From Paenibacillus macerans (lineage in GTDB: Bacteria; Bacillota; Bacilli; Paenibacillales; Paenibacillaceae), in NCBI RefSeq assembly GCF_023715465.1, contig NZ_JAMBOE010000001.1, positions 558,001-622,000 on the forward strand: a stretch of DNA of 64,000 nucleotides, read 5' to 3'. Below the pieces are notes generated by a model. The model was not told the DNA's origin, did no database searches, and was given only the letters and a program-made list of their open reading frames with translations. Below, piece after piece: positions 34,388-43,017 of the stretch (positions are counted from its first letter, which is position 1; each line of letters opens with the position of its first letter). A program made the position numbers and the translations under genes.

Positions 34388-35386
34388 TTGCCTGAGCAAT
34401 CCACACCCAAGATATACGGCGGCCAAGCCGTTATAGAAGGCGTCATGTTCGGCGGTAAACACGTCAATGTGACAGCCGTGCGCCGCAAAACGGGAGAAAT
34501 TACTTTTTTCGAGGTTCCCAAACAAGATAAAGACTGGGTCAGAAAGCTGCGCAAAATTCCGCTGATCCGCGGTATTGTCAGCATCGTTGATTCCAGCGCG
34601 AAAGGCTCCAAGCATCTGAATTATTCCGCCGAAGCTATGGCGGATGATGAGATGGAGCCGGAGGAACGTGCCAAACAGAAGGAAAAAGAGGAGTCCGGCT
34701 TCTCGCTGACGATGCTGGTCGGCGTCGCCGTCGCCGGGGTTTTGTCTTTTATCGTCGGCAAAATCATTTTCACGCTGGTTCCCGCCCTGCTTGAACAGTA
34801 CTTGTTCCAGCACGCTTTTGCGAACCAAACGCTGCACTCGCTTGTGGAAGGCATTATCAAAATCGCGCTGTTGCTGACTTATCTCTGGCTTATCTCGCAA
34901 ACCCCGGTCGTCAAGCGGCTGTTCCAGTATCACGGCGCGGAGCATAAAGTCATCTCCGCCTATGAGGCGGGCGAAGAATTAACACCCAAGAACGTGCAAA
35001 AGTACAGCCGCCTGCATTACCGCTGCGGCAGCAGCTTTATTATTTTAACGGTCATCGTCGGCGTCATCATTTATTCGCTGCCGATTTTCAGCTGGGATAC
35101 GGTATGGGAACGGATGTACATCCGGATTCTGCTGCTCCCGCTGGTCATTGGCATCTCTTTTGAATTGCTGCGGTTCACCAACGCCGTGCGGGATATTCCG
35201 GTGCTGCGTTTCCTTGGATACCCGGGTCTTTGGCTTCAGCTTCTCACAACCAAGGAACCAACCGACGATCAGGTGGAAGTGTCGATCGCTTCTTTTAACC
35301 GCATGCGCGAGCTGGATGCCGAGCTGGAGAAAGTTCATGTCGTGGAATCGCCGGTAAGTTCTGCATTGGATCCTCTGAAAGGGTGA
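34388..35386 (+). CDS. yqhQ: DUF1385 membrane protein (YqhQ)
   Basis: 332-aa DUF1385 protein with the family hallmark IYGGQAVIEGVMFGGKH at the N-terminus, AEHKVISAYEAGEELTPKNVQKY in the middle and four to five membrane helices. Start chosen is TTG at 34388, with AGGAAGGTG 6 bases before, which places the hallmark at the family's normal distance. An out-of-frame ATG overlaps this site. Plus strand, starting a two-gene unit with yqhP. A metal-dependent enzyme has been guessed for the family; nothing firm. Confidence 0.87.
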   Translation: MPEQSTPKIYGGQAVIEGVMFGGKHVNVTAVRRKTGEITFFEVPKQDKDWVRKLRKIPLIRGIVSIVDSSAKGSKHLNYSAEAMADDEMEPEERAKQKEKEESGFSLTMLVGVAVAGVLSFIVGKIIFTLVPALLEQYLFQHAFANQTLHSLVEGIIKIALLLTYLWLISQTPVVKRLFQYHGAEHKVISAYEAGEELTPKNVQKYSRLHYRCGSSFIILTVIVGVIIYSLPIFSWDTVWERMYIRILLLPLVIGISFELLRFTNAVRDIPVLRFLGYPGLWLQLLTTKEPTDDQVEVSIASFNRMRELDAELEKVHVVESPVSSALDPLKG

Positions 35387-35393
35387 TGAAAGC

Positions 35394-35723
35394 ATGAAAA
35401 AACAAGGCATCATGTTTTGGATCATCATGCTCCTGGTCGCAATCGGCATCGTTAACGGAATATTCGTTAGCCATGCCATCAGTTTGGCGAACATCATCGT
35501 TCCGGTCGCCATCGTCGGCATCGTATTTCTGCTATACAAGTTCCCGCCGCGGAAATACCGGAAGCAGCAGCAGCCCAAAATCAAGCCTTCCGCGCGGACA
35601 ATGGCCAAGATTGCCGCCGAACAACGGCGAGGGCCCTCTAGCGAAAAACGCAAGTCTTATCCTTTTCAAGTCATTGACGGTCATAAAGGCAAGAATGACG
35701 ACGATTTGCCAAAATACCATTAA
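35394..35723 (+). CDS. yqhP: YqhP/SA1362-like small membrane protein
   Basis: 109 aa, two N-terminal membrane helices (about 6-24 and 31-48), then a basic Lys/Arg/Gln-rich cytoplasmic tail. It starts 7 bases after yqhQ, the same pairing as yqhQ-yqhP in B. subtilis; the assignment rests on position, size and layout more than on sequence. Function unknown. Confidence 0.65.
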   Translation: MKKQGIMFWIIMLLVAIGIVNGIFVSHAISLANIIVPVAIVGIVFLLYKFPPRKYRKQQQPKIKPSARTMAKIAAEQRRGPSSEKRKSYPFQVIDGHKGKNDDDLPKYH

Positions 35724-35724
35724 A

Positions 35725-35902
35725 GAGGTTGTTCAAAAAGTCAACTTTTGATCACGAAGTAACTCATGGAGCTTACTCGACATCGAATCTTGAATTCAGC
35801 CGGGCCTTCCGGTGCTCACGTACCCAAAACGTACGCTCCGCTCCTCTGTCCCTAGCTTTATCCAACCTTCTCGGTGCTGAAAAGCCGACTTTTTGAACTC
35901 GT
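35725..35902. mobile_element. MITE-like element with GTTCAAAAAGTC terminal inverted repeats
   Basis: About 178 bases bounded by inverted ends of about 21 bases: TTGTTCAAAAAGTCAACTTT on the left and, read inward from the right, GAGTTCAAAAAGTCGGCTTT (four mismatches). There is no coding capacity. It begins 2 bases after the yqhP stop and ends before the shared terminator, and resembles short non-coding repeats I recall from other Paenibacillus genomes. Confidence 0.6.
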
Positions 35903-35927
35903 ATTTAAAGTAATGTATCCACCGAAT

Positions 35928-35978
35928 AAAAACAGGACGTTAAGCCATCCAACGATGGTTTTCGTCCTGTTTTTTTGG
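35928..35978. terminator. Bidirectional terminator between yqhP and the patatin gene
   Basis: AAACAGGACG / CGTCCTGTTT stem with an inner CCATC/GATGG stem, a T7 run on the plus strand and an A-rich flank giving Us on the minus strand. It lies between convergent genes. Confidence 0.75.
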
Positions 35979-36002
35979 TTTTTTCCGTAAGCGCCTAACC
36001 TA

Positions 36003-36971
36003 TCACTTAAAAGCCCCTGGATTCGCCTGCTGATATTTATTAAATTGCTCCTCATAATATTGGGCATTCCATTTGCCGAAAAACCGCTCGCCGGCGCGAA
36101 AGCCCGATTCGTAAAGCAGCAGGCTCTCCTCCTCGTTGACATCAAATTGCGTCGTGGCAAATCCCAGCGTCGGAATTTTGACCGTCCGATAGCGGTTGGA
36201 CTGTTCGATATATCTTTCGTCATGCGCCGCCAGCATCGTTTCCACGATCGCCTGCAGCATGGAAAACGGCCCGCGGATGTCATGCGGTTGATTGGTGTTT
36301 TTGCCGACCATTTGAAACCCGACCGTAGGAATCCGCTCTCCGCTGCGCGGCGGTTCCTGGTCAAACAGCCAAAGCGGAAAATTGCTGAGCAGCCCTCCAT
36401 CGACAACATGAAGAAATTGTTCGGAAAACGGCTTGCCTTTGACCAGCTTTGGCGGCAGGCGCAGCAGCACGGGATCGAAAAAATACGGAATGCTGCAGCT
36501 CATACGCACGGCCCTAGCAACCTCGAACGATTCCAGTCGAATGCCGATTTTAGAGAGGTCGTCCGGCAGCACCAGGATTTTGCCGTTCGTAATATCCGAT
36601 GCGATGATCGTTAACTTGCCTTGGGCCAGGTCGGCAAACGTCCTTACGCCTTTAGTCAGCAAAACCTGCCGGATCCAATCCTCAAACGCCTCGCCCGAGT
36701 AGAGTCCTTTTTTGAGCAGCACCCGCATCGCCGGCCCGATGAATGCCATATTGAAAATGTGCGCCCGTTTGAGGAAGCGGGAAAACGACGTGGACATGAT
36801 GATTTCCTTCATCTCTTCCGCGGTATACCCGGCGGCGATCAGCGCGGCCACGATCGACCCGGATGAGGTTCCGGCAACGCGATGGAACTTCCCCCCGTAT
36901 TTCTCGGCCGCCCTCACCGCTCCCGCCAGCGAAATGCCTTTGACGCCCCCGCCTTCAAACACGCCGTTCAT
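36003..36971 (-). CDS. yqhO: Patatin-like phospholipase (YqhO/RssA-type)
   Basis: 322-aa serine acyl hydrolase of the patatin/NTE family. Oxyanion motif GVFEGGGVKGI at the N-terminus, nucleophile elbow GTSSGS near residue 38, catalytic Asp in VDGGLLSNFPLWLF near 200. Start is uncertain: ATG at 36971 has GGGAG 8 bases upstream; ATGs at 36977, 36995 and 37004 are in frame. Position near mntR and yqhP matches B. subtilis yqhO. The natural lipid substrate is unknown. Confidence 0.85.
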   Translation of the reverse strand: MNGVFEGGGVKGISLAGAVRAAEKYGGKFHRVAGTSSGSIVAALIAAGYTAEEMKEIIMSTSFSRFLKRAHIFNMAFIGPAMRVLLKKGLYSGEAFEDWIRQVLLTKGVRTFADLAQGKLTIIASDITNGKILVLPDDLSKIGIRLESFEVARAVRMSCSIPYFFDPVLLRLPPKLVKGKPFSEQFLHVVDGGLLSNFPLWLFDQEPPRSGERIPTVGFQMVGKNTNQPHDIRGPFSMLQAIVETMLAAHDERYIEQSNRYRTVKIPTLGFATTQFDVNEEESLLLYESGFRAGERFFGKWNAQYYEEQFNKYQQANPGAFK

Positions 36972-37052
36972 CAGCATCGCTCCCAAAGCCCCCATCCCAT
37001 ACACAAGTCTACTGCTTATGTATGATGGCGAAGGTTGTACGTATGCGGAGAT

Positions 37053-38678
37053 TTATTGCAGCGGGAGCGCTAAGCGGGAAAGGATCTCCTCTACCGTTAA
37101 CTTTTCAACCGCTGCTTCCCCGCGTTTTACAAATTCAATCACGCCTTGTTTGGCTGTTTTCCCGATAATAATGCGGTAAGGGATGCCGATCAGGTCGGCA
37201 TCATTGAACTTGATCCCCGGGCGTTCGTCGCGATCGTCCAGCAGCACCTCGATTCCCTTCCGGGCGAGTTGTTCATACAGTTGTTCGGCCAGTTCGATTT
37301 GCTGCCGATCCTTCACGGAAACAGGAATGATATGCACCCGATAAGGCGCCAGAGCCGCCGGCCAAACGATTCCGCGCTCGTCATAGTGCTGCTCGACCAC
37401 GGCGGAGAGTAAACGCGAGATGCCGATTCCGTAACATCCCATTATGATATCCTGCTGCTTCCCGTTCCGGTCCAAATAGGAGGCTCCCAGCATTTGGCTA
37501 TACTTTGTCCCCAATTTAAATATATGCCCCACTTCAATCCCGCGGGATAACTTCAGCTTTCCGTCCTTACATTTCGGGCAAGTTTCTCCTTCAACGACAA
37601 AACGAAAATCGCCGATATGACTCGTTACGATATCTCGGGCCGGGCTGACATGCCGCAGGTGGAAATCGCGTTCATTCGCTCCCGCGATCCCCTCCGGCAG
37701 CGTACTGACGTCCCGGTCGAGAAGAATGGGGATTTTTAATCCGAGAGGACCCGCAAAACCAGGCGGTGCGCCAGTGGCTTGCTCAACCGTAACCGGGTCG
37801 GCAAGTTCAATGCTTTCGGCGCCCATATAGGCTTGCACCTTTAGTTCGTTAACTTCATGATCCCCGCGCACGACAACCGCTACCGGTTGTTTGCCGTCCA
37901 GCACATAAATCAGCGTTTTGATCAGTTGCTCGGGCAGCGGCGGCATACTCACGTTGTGCAATGAGGCAGCTTTTTCGATATTAGCGGCGTAATCGCAATG
38001 ATCGCAGGCCGCCACAACATCCTCGCCGATGCCGGCAAAAACGATGAATTCATGGGACCCGCCTTCGCCCCCAATCGTGCCGGAATCCGCTTCAACGGCT
38101 CGATAGTCGAGCTCGCAGCGCTCCATAATATTCCGGTACGCCCGGTACATCAATGAATAGGAAACATCAAGGCCGCTCCAGTCCGCATCAAAAGAATAGG
38201 CATCCTTCATCAGAAATTCCCGGCCGCGCAGCAAACCGAAGCGGGGGCGCCGTTCATCCCGGAATTTCGTCTGGATTTGATATACCGAAACCGGCAGCTT
38301 CCGGTAAGAATGAACCTCCCCTTTAAGCAAGCTGGTAATCGCCTCCTCGTGCGTCGGTCCAAGCACAAATTCCCGGCCATGGCGGTCGTTCAGCCGCATG
38401 AGTTCAGCTCCGTAACGGGAATAACGGCCAGATTCACGCCAGAGCTCGGCCGGCTGCAACGCCGGCAGCAGCAATTCCTGCGCGCCGGCCCGCTCCATCT
38501 CCGCTCTGACGATTTGTTCGAGTTTGTGAAGAACGCGCCTGCCTAAAGGCAAATAGGTATAAACCCCGGCAGCCAATTGACGGACATATCCGGCCCGAAG
38601 CAGCCAAGCGTGGCTGGCCGAATCGGCTTCGGCCGGAATTTCCCTCAACGTAGGCAACAATAACCTGCTTTGACGCAT
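37053..38678 (-). CDS. proS: Prolyl-tRNA synthetase (bacterial type)
   Basis: Charges tRNA-Pro; 541 aa. Class II motifs: motif 1 around HKLEQIVRAEMERAGAQE, motif 2 in TKFRDERRPRFGLLRGREFLMKDAYSF, motif 3 in GCYGIGISRLLSAVVEQ. A YbaK-like editing insertion lies between (VVVRGDHEVNELKVQAYMGA to about residue 390), and an anticodon-binding domain is at the C-terminus. Somewhat shorter than the usual 560-570 aa. Start ATG at 38678 with AAGGAGG. A T-box leader precedes it. Confidence 0.93.
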   Translation of the reverse strand: MRQSRLLLPTLREIPAEADSASHAWLLRAGYVRQLAAGVYTYLPLGRRVLHKLEQIVRAEMERAGAQELLLPALQPAELWRESGRYSRYGAELMRLNDRHGREFVLGPTHEEAITSLLKGEVHSYRKLPVSVYQIQTKFRDERRPRFGLLRGREFLMKDAYSFDADWSGLDVSYSLMYRAYRNIMERCELDYRAVEADSGTIGGEGGSHEFIVFAGIGEDVVAACDHCDYAANIEKAASLHNVSMPPLPEQLIKTLIYVLDGKQPVAVVVRGDHEVNELKVQAYMGAESIELADPVTVEQATGAPPGFAGPLGLKIPILLDRDVSTLPEGIAGANERDFHLRHVSPARDIVTSHIGDFRFVVEGETCPKCKDGKLKLSRGIEVGHIFKLGTKYSQMLGASYLDRNGKQQDIIMGCYGIGISRLLSAVVEQHYDERGIVWPAALAPYRVHIIPVSVKDRQQIELAEQLYEQLARKGIEVLLDDRDERPGIKFNDADLIGIPYRIIIGKTAKQGVIEFVKRGEAAVEKLTVEEILSRLALPLQ

Positions 38679-38714
38679 GGCAGATGACCTCCTTATCGTT
38701 TCATGAATTAGCCG

Positions 38715-38975
38715 CATAAACGCAAAAAGACACATTCGTCAGGGACGAATGTGTCGTGGTACCACCCTATTTTCACCGTTATGCATAAAAAGCAACGATG
38801 CTCTAATCCGAATAACGGCGGAATCCGGTACGGGTTACGGTGATGTTCTCCCGTACAGCTCCTAAGGCGGGAAGCATTCCCTCGCGGCAGAGGCCTTTCA
38901 GCTGCCGGCCTCCTCTCTGGGGGCGCGAATTGGAAGCTTATGTCCTTAATCACGGCTATTTCATATGAGTTAGTA
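38715..38975 (-). promoter_or_regulatory. T-box riboswitch of proS
   Basis: On the minus strand: an AGAGAGGAGG GA-motif in stem I (near 38910), the antiterminator T-box AGGGTGGTACCACG (38754-38767), and a terminator stem GACACATTCGTC / GACGAATGTGTC followed by TTTTTG (38725-38753). Pro codons CCC and CCT occur around the expected specifier region (near 38863-38871), but I could not decide which is used. Confidence 0.88.
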
Positions 38976-39030
38976 TGAGTACGAATTTATATGATCCAAA
39001 CTCCGTTGTCAAGTAAATCCTGTAGAAATC

Positions 39031-40683
39031 TTACATGCCGTAATAATCCTTAAGCAGCGGAATCAGCCCAAGCGGATTTTTGCGCAAGTCTTTGGCACTG
39101 AAAAAGATGCTGCCGCTAATTTCCGGGACCTGACGGTTATACTCCAGCTGGTTGATGATTTCCGACGCACTGGACCAGCCAACTTCCGGGGTGCCGATCT
39201 TGTACGGAGCATGGCCGATGTACAGTTTTACGCCCGTACCTCGAACTTCGCTGGCCCACCAATCGGCCAGCACGTCGTATTGGACTTCCTTGCGCGTCAG
39301 GCTCCAGTAGAGTTGTGGAGCAACGTAATCGATCCATCCATGCTTGATCCAGGCGCGTACATCGGCATAGGTGCTGTCATAAGCCGTGATGCCCGCCTTC
39401 GTGTCGGAACCCGTAATATCGTTCGCTTTGTTGCGCCATACCCCAAACGGGCTGATGCCAAACGAGACTTTCGGTTTTTCCTGCTTGATGCTGGCCCCGA
39501 GCTCCTGCACAAATTGATTGATGTTATCCCGGCGCCAGTCTCCCTTGTTGGAAATTTGCTTGGTATTGTATTGTTTGAACGTGCTGTCATCGTTAAATTT
39601 GCTCGATGCCGTTTCTCCCGTCGGATAAAAATAATCGTCCAGATGGACGCCATCGATATCGTAGTTTTGGACGACTTCCATAATCGCCTCAATCACATGC
39701 TCTCTGGCTTCCGGAATGCCCGGATTAATATAGAGCTTGCCGTCGAATTTCACGATCCAATCCGGGTGCTCGTTGGCGACATGGTTCGCCGGCAGCTTGC
39801 TGGCATCCCCGCCCGTGCTGGCCCGGAACGGATTAAACCAGGCATGGAACTCCATGCCCCGGCGATGCGTTTCCTCGATCAAAAACTTCAACGGATCATA
39901 CCCCGGATTTTTGCCGGCCGTTCCCGTCAAATAAGAGGACCACGGAACAAGCTTGGAAGGGTAAATGGCATCCGCCGAAGGGCGAACTTGGACGAACACC
40001 GCGTTAATCCCCATTGCCTGCACATCGTCAAGCAGCTTGATGTATTCCGCCTTTTGCGCTTCCGTTTTTCCGTACGAGCTTGTGCTCGGCCAATCCAGAT
40101 TGGCAACGGTGGACACCCAGACGCCGCGCAGCCCGTCTGCAGCCGTTCCCGTCCCTGGTGTCTGCGGCGTTTGCGGCAGATCGCTCTCCAAGTCGTCCTT
40201 GCTGGTATCCTGATCCGTGCCGGCGGCAGGCGTTTCCACTTCCTGCCCCGTAGAGAGCGAGATCGTCTTCGCTTGCTGATTCCAATCAACACCCAGCCCA
40301 AGCTGCTCACTGACAAAGCGCAGCGGGACCATCGTGCGCCCTTGCGCATTTTCCACCGAAACGTCAAGTCCTACCGGAGCGCCGTTGACCTGAGCGGTTT
40401 GCTCACCGACGACAAGAGCCAGGGTGCTGCCGTCCTTTTGGATCGTGACCGTTTTCGCGGCCTGCGACCATGCCACCCCTGCACCCAAGCCTTCGCTAAT
40501 GACCCTTAGCGGAACCATCGTGACGTTTTGCTGCGGTTTGATATAAGGCGGGGCATCGGTGGATAACTTCGTCCCGTCCAATAGAATCGTAATGGCGTCA
40601 GCTGCGTTCGCCTTCATTTGCCCGCCCATCGGCCACATCAGTAAGAGAACGAGAAGAGGAATAAACCATGTGCGAAATTTCAT
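39031..40683 (-). CDS. Secreted GHL10-family glycoside hydrolase-like protein with stalk domains
   Basis: 550 aa, N-terminal signal peptide ending near ANA-ADA. Next come two copper-amine-oxidase-N-like stalk repeats (VTMVPLRVISEGLGAGVAWSQ at about 53 and MVPLRFVSEQLGLGVDWN at about 117). A Thr/Pro/Gln linker leads to a (beta/alpha)8 domain of the glycosyl hydrolase-like 10 family (LRGVWVSTVANLDWPS, GMEFHAWFNPFR, YDIDGVHLDDYFYP), which is related to YngK of B. subtilis. Acidic residues of the LDDYF motif suggest a catalytic site. Likely acts in or on the cell wall; substrate unknown. Confidence 0.87.
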   Translation of the reverse strand: MKFRTWFIPLLVLLLMWPMGGQMKANAADAITILLDGTKLSTDAPPYIKPQQNVTMVPLRVISEGLGAGVAWSQAAKTVTIQKDGSTLALVVGEQTAQVNGAPVGLDVSVENAQGRTMVPLRFVSEQLGLGVDWNQQAKTISLSTGQEVETPAAGTDQDTSKDDLESDLPQTPQTPGTGTAADGLRGVWVSTVANLDWPSTSSYGKTEAQKAEYIKLLDDVQAMGINAVFVQVRPSADAIYPSKLVPWSSYLTGTAGKNPGYDPLKFLIEETHRRGMEFHAWFNPFRASTGGDASKLPANHVANEHPDWIVKFDGKLYINPGIPEAREHVIEAIMEVVQNYDIDGVHLDDYFYPTGETASSKFNDDSTFKQYNTKQISNKGDWRRDNINQFVQELGASIKQEKPKVSFGISPFGVWRNKANDITGSDTKAGITAYDSTYADVRAWIKHGWIDYVAPQLYWSLTRKEVQYDVLADWWASEVRGTGVKLYIGHAPYKIGTPEVGWSSASEIINQLEYNRQVPEISGSIFFSAKDLRKNPLGLIPLLKDYYGM

Positions 40684-40767
40684 CAGTAACCTCCAAAAAT
40701 TTTATGTATGGACAAATCCGTCTACTTCATATTAACGCTTTGAAGAGTCCGAGAGTTGCGGTTCTGC

Positions 40768-40808
40768 AAAAAAAAGAGCATCTGCCTTGGTCATAAGACA
40801 GATGCTTC
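40768..40808 (-). terminator. mntR terminator
   Basis: Minus strand AGCATCTG / CAGATGCT stem with a 14-base loop followed by CTTTTTTTT, directly after the mntR stop. Confidence 0.85.
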
Positions 40809-40810
40809 TT

Positions 40811-41236
40811 CTAGGATTCGTTTAACAATTCCTGATGCACACTTTCCAGATCGTTAATCCGCGAGCTGTCGCGTTTGAAATATTCCACCAGCGTTGCGAT
40901 GCGGGTAATGGAATCCCAGCTCAGATGATGTTCGATCCCTTCCACGTCTTTATAAATATTTTCATGATCGACCCCGATCATGCCGAGAAACTCCTCCAGC
41001 AGATGGTGCCGGTCGACGAGCCGTTTTCCGATTTTTTTGCCTTTGCTGGTCAATACCAGTCCTCTATATTTCTCGTAAATCAAATATTCATCCTTGTCCA
41101 ATTTCTGAATCATTTTCGTAACAGACGAAGGATGAACCTCCAAACCTTCCGCGATATCGGATACTCGCGCGTATCCCTTCTCGACGATCAGCTTGTAGAT
41201 TCGCTCTAAATAATCCTCCATACTGGGCGTTGGCAT
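40811..41236 (-). CDS. mntR: Manganese transport regulator MntR
   Basis: DtxR/MntR-family Mn(II)-responsive repressor, 141 aa. It is almost colinear with B. subtilis Mnt[16 protein letters not shown] with metal ligands D8 and E11, [26 protein letters not shown], and [10 protein letters not shown] with E99, E102 and H103. His77 is in DRHHLLEEF. Start at 41236 (MPTPSMEDY) is the family start; the frame is open to 41338. No Mn transporter gene is in this window. Confidence 0.95.
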   Translation of the reverse strand: MPTPSMEDYLERIYKLIVEKGYARVSDIAEGLEVHPSSVTKMIQKLDKDEYLIYEKYRGLVLTSKGKKIGKRLVDRHHLLEEFLGMIGVDHENIYKDVEGIEHHLSWDSITRIATLVEYFKRDSSRINDLESVHQELLNES

Positions 41237-41368
41237 CTGATGATTCCCTCTTTTCCATGAGTTGAAGCGGACTTCATTGTACGCAAAAACACTACTCTGT
41301 TTATGATACATGTTATGATTGTCCGTTGGCAAGTGCACTTTTGCACACTTTCTTCGCTTCCGCCCACG

Positions 41369-42082
41369 TCAAAACTTCAGCCACTCCGGAGTAATTTGCT
41401 GCAGCCAAATGGTGATTTGAGCCATGCGGTTCGTAAACAGCAACACACCCATAAGCAGCATGAGCGCGCCGCCGATTTTCATCATCACCGCGGAATAGCG
41501 GACGATCCATTTGGTAGAACCGATAAAAAACGCCAGAATAAAAAAAGGAACGGCAAAGCCCAGCGTATAGGCCGTAATCAGGCCAAGCCATGTTCCCGGT
41601 TCGCTGACGGCAAGCGCGATAATCGCCGCCAAAATCGGCCCGACGCAGGGAGACCAGCCGGCGGAAAAGCCGACGCCGAAAATAAACGACCCGATATAGC
41701 TGGCCCGCTTGAATTTGAGGTCGAGCTTGCGCTCCTTCATCAGAAACTGCGGCTGGAAAATGCCGAGCAAAAACAACCCCATCAATATGATCAAAATGGC
41801 GGAAAGCTGGCGGATCAGATCCCGGTATTGGTTGAACAACTCGCCGAACAACCCCGCGCCAAAACCAAGCGTGTAAAAAACAACGGAAAAGCCAAAAATG
41901 AACGCGAGCGTATGGGTCATCGTCCGGAATCGGACCTCCCGCTTGCTCTGTTCCGTCTTCAGCTGCTGAACCGACATCCCGGTGATATAGGATAAATAGG
42001 AAGGATATAAAGGCAGACAGCACGGGGAAATAAATGAAGCCACCCCCGCGCCAAAAGCGAGTCCCAGATTGATATCGGCCAT
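41369..42082 (-). CDS. ccdA: CcdA-type cytochrome c biogenesis / thiol-disulfide transmembrane protein
   Basis: Six-helix DsbD-beta-like protein, 237 aa, that carries reducing equivalents across the membrane. The conserved Cys pair is present: SPCCLPLYPSYLSY in helix 1 and GWSPCVGPI in helix 4. Start ATG at 42082 with GGAGG five bases before. It begins 43 bases after the znuB stop in the same direction, so it may be read with the zinc transporter genes. Confidence 0.88.
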   Translation of the reverse strand: MADINLGLAFGAGVASFISPCCLPLYPSYLSYITGMSVQQLKTEQSKREVRFRTMTHTLAFIFGFSVVFYTLGFGAGLFGELFNQYRDLIRQLSAILIILMGLFLLGIFQPQFLMKERKLDLKFKRASYIGSFIFGVGFSAGWSPCVGPILAAIIALAVSEPGTWLGLITAYTLGFAVPFFILAFFIGSTKWIVRYSAVMMKIGGALMLLMGVLLFTNRMAQITIWLQQITPEWLKF

Positions 42083-42125
42083 CGTAACCTCCATAACAGT
42101 CTATTTCGCATTTCATAACCGCGGC

Positions 42126-42929
42126 TTAAGCAGACAAGCCTTTTTTCCCAAGCAAGGTTAATATAAGCATAAAAATCAGCAGAAGCACGATCGTCGCGCC
42201 GGGAGCCAGGTTCCAAATTCCCGCCGTTATCAAACCGGCAACCACGGCGATTTCGGCTACAATAACCGAGAAAATAACGGATGTTCTGAAGCTGCGGGCA
42301 ACCAGCAAGCTGCAGGCCGCCGGAATCGTCAGCAGCGCGGACACCAGCAAGGCGCCGACGATCTTGATTGCCGTGCTGATCACAAGCGCCGTCATTACAG
42401 TGATGAGCAAATTCAACAGCTTTACGGGCAACCCGCTGACAGACGCAGCATCCTCTTCAAAAGTGAGCAAAAAGAATTCCTTGAAAAACAAGGACACCAC
42501 CGCGACAACAACGACGGTCACGCCCCCTACGACATACAGATCAGTGGTATCAAGCGTATAAATGCTTCCGAACAAATAACTGACCACATCCGTATTGTAA
42601 CCCATCCCCAGTGTAAAGAACAGAGAAGCCAAGGCAACCCCGCCCGACATAATAATGGCGATCGAAAGCTCGGCATAACCCTTGTACGCCTTGCGCAGCT
42701 TTTCAATCGCAAAGGAAGCGGCAACGGCAAAGGCCAACCCGATCCCCACAGGATAGACGCCGACGAGAAAGCCCAAAGCGACCCCGGCAATCGTCACATG
42801 CGCCAGCGTATCCCCAATCATGGACAGGCGGCGCAGTACCAGAAATATTCCGATCAACGGTGCCGTCAGCCCGATGAGTACCCCTCCGGCCAGCGCTCTT
42901 TGAAAAAAATCAGCAGTTAAGATTTCCAA
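42126..42929 (-). CDS. znuB: Zinc ABC transporter permease
   Basis: ABC-3 family permease, 267 aa, about eight membrane helices. Typical segments are GVLIGLTAPLIGIFLVLRRLSMIGDTLAH, SIAIIMSGGVALASLFFTLG and LLVSALLTIPAACSLLV. Third gene of znuA-znuC-znuB; the substrate is inferred from the His-rich ZnuA and the Zur box. Confidence 0.9.
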   Translation of the reverse strand: MEILTADFFQRALAGGVLIGLTAPLIGIFLVLRRLSMIGDTLAHVTIAGVALGFLVGVYPVGIGLAFAVAASFAIEKLRKAYKGYAELSIAIIMSGGVALASLFFTLGMGYNTDVVSYLFGSIYTLDTTDLYVVGGVTVVVVAVVSLFFKEFFLLTFEEDAASVSGLPVKLLNLLITVMTALVISTAIKIVGALLVSALLTIPAACSLLVARSFRTSVIFSVIVAEIAVVAGLITAGIWNLAPGATIVLLLIFMLILTLLGKKGLSA

Positions 42930-42946
42930 GATTCACAACTCCTCAA

Positions 42947-43014
42947 AGTTTTGCGGAGCAAAACTTACTTCGAAAGCATATGCTTAGTTTTGCGAAGCAA
43001 AACTTACTTCGTAA
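42947..43014. repeat. Two-copy hairpin repeat between znuC and znuB
   Basis: A 29-base unit occurs twice (42947-42975 and 42986-43014). Its core AGTTTTGCNNAGCAAAACT-like palindrome (stem AGTTTTGC / GCAAAACT) is followed by TACTTCG. A 10-base AGCATATGCT palindrome lies between them. No T run follows, so it is not a terminator. Confidence 0.75.
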
Positions 43015-43017
43015 GGG

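Noticed and set aside
39211-40509. 432-codon open frame on the plus strand
   Set aside because: Antisense shadow of the GHL10 protein gene; Arg/His-rich composition typical of shadow frames and no ribosome site.
42947-43014. Repeat region considered as a CRISPR array
   Set aside because: Only two units of a palindromic hairpin about ten bases apart, no spacer-sized gaps and no cas genes.
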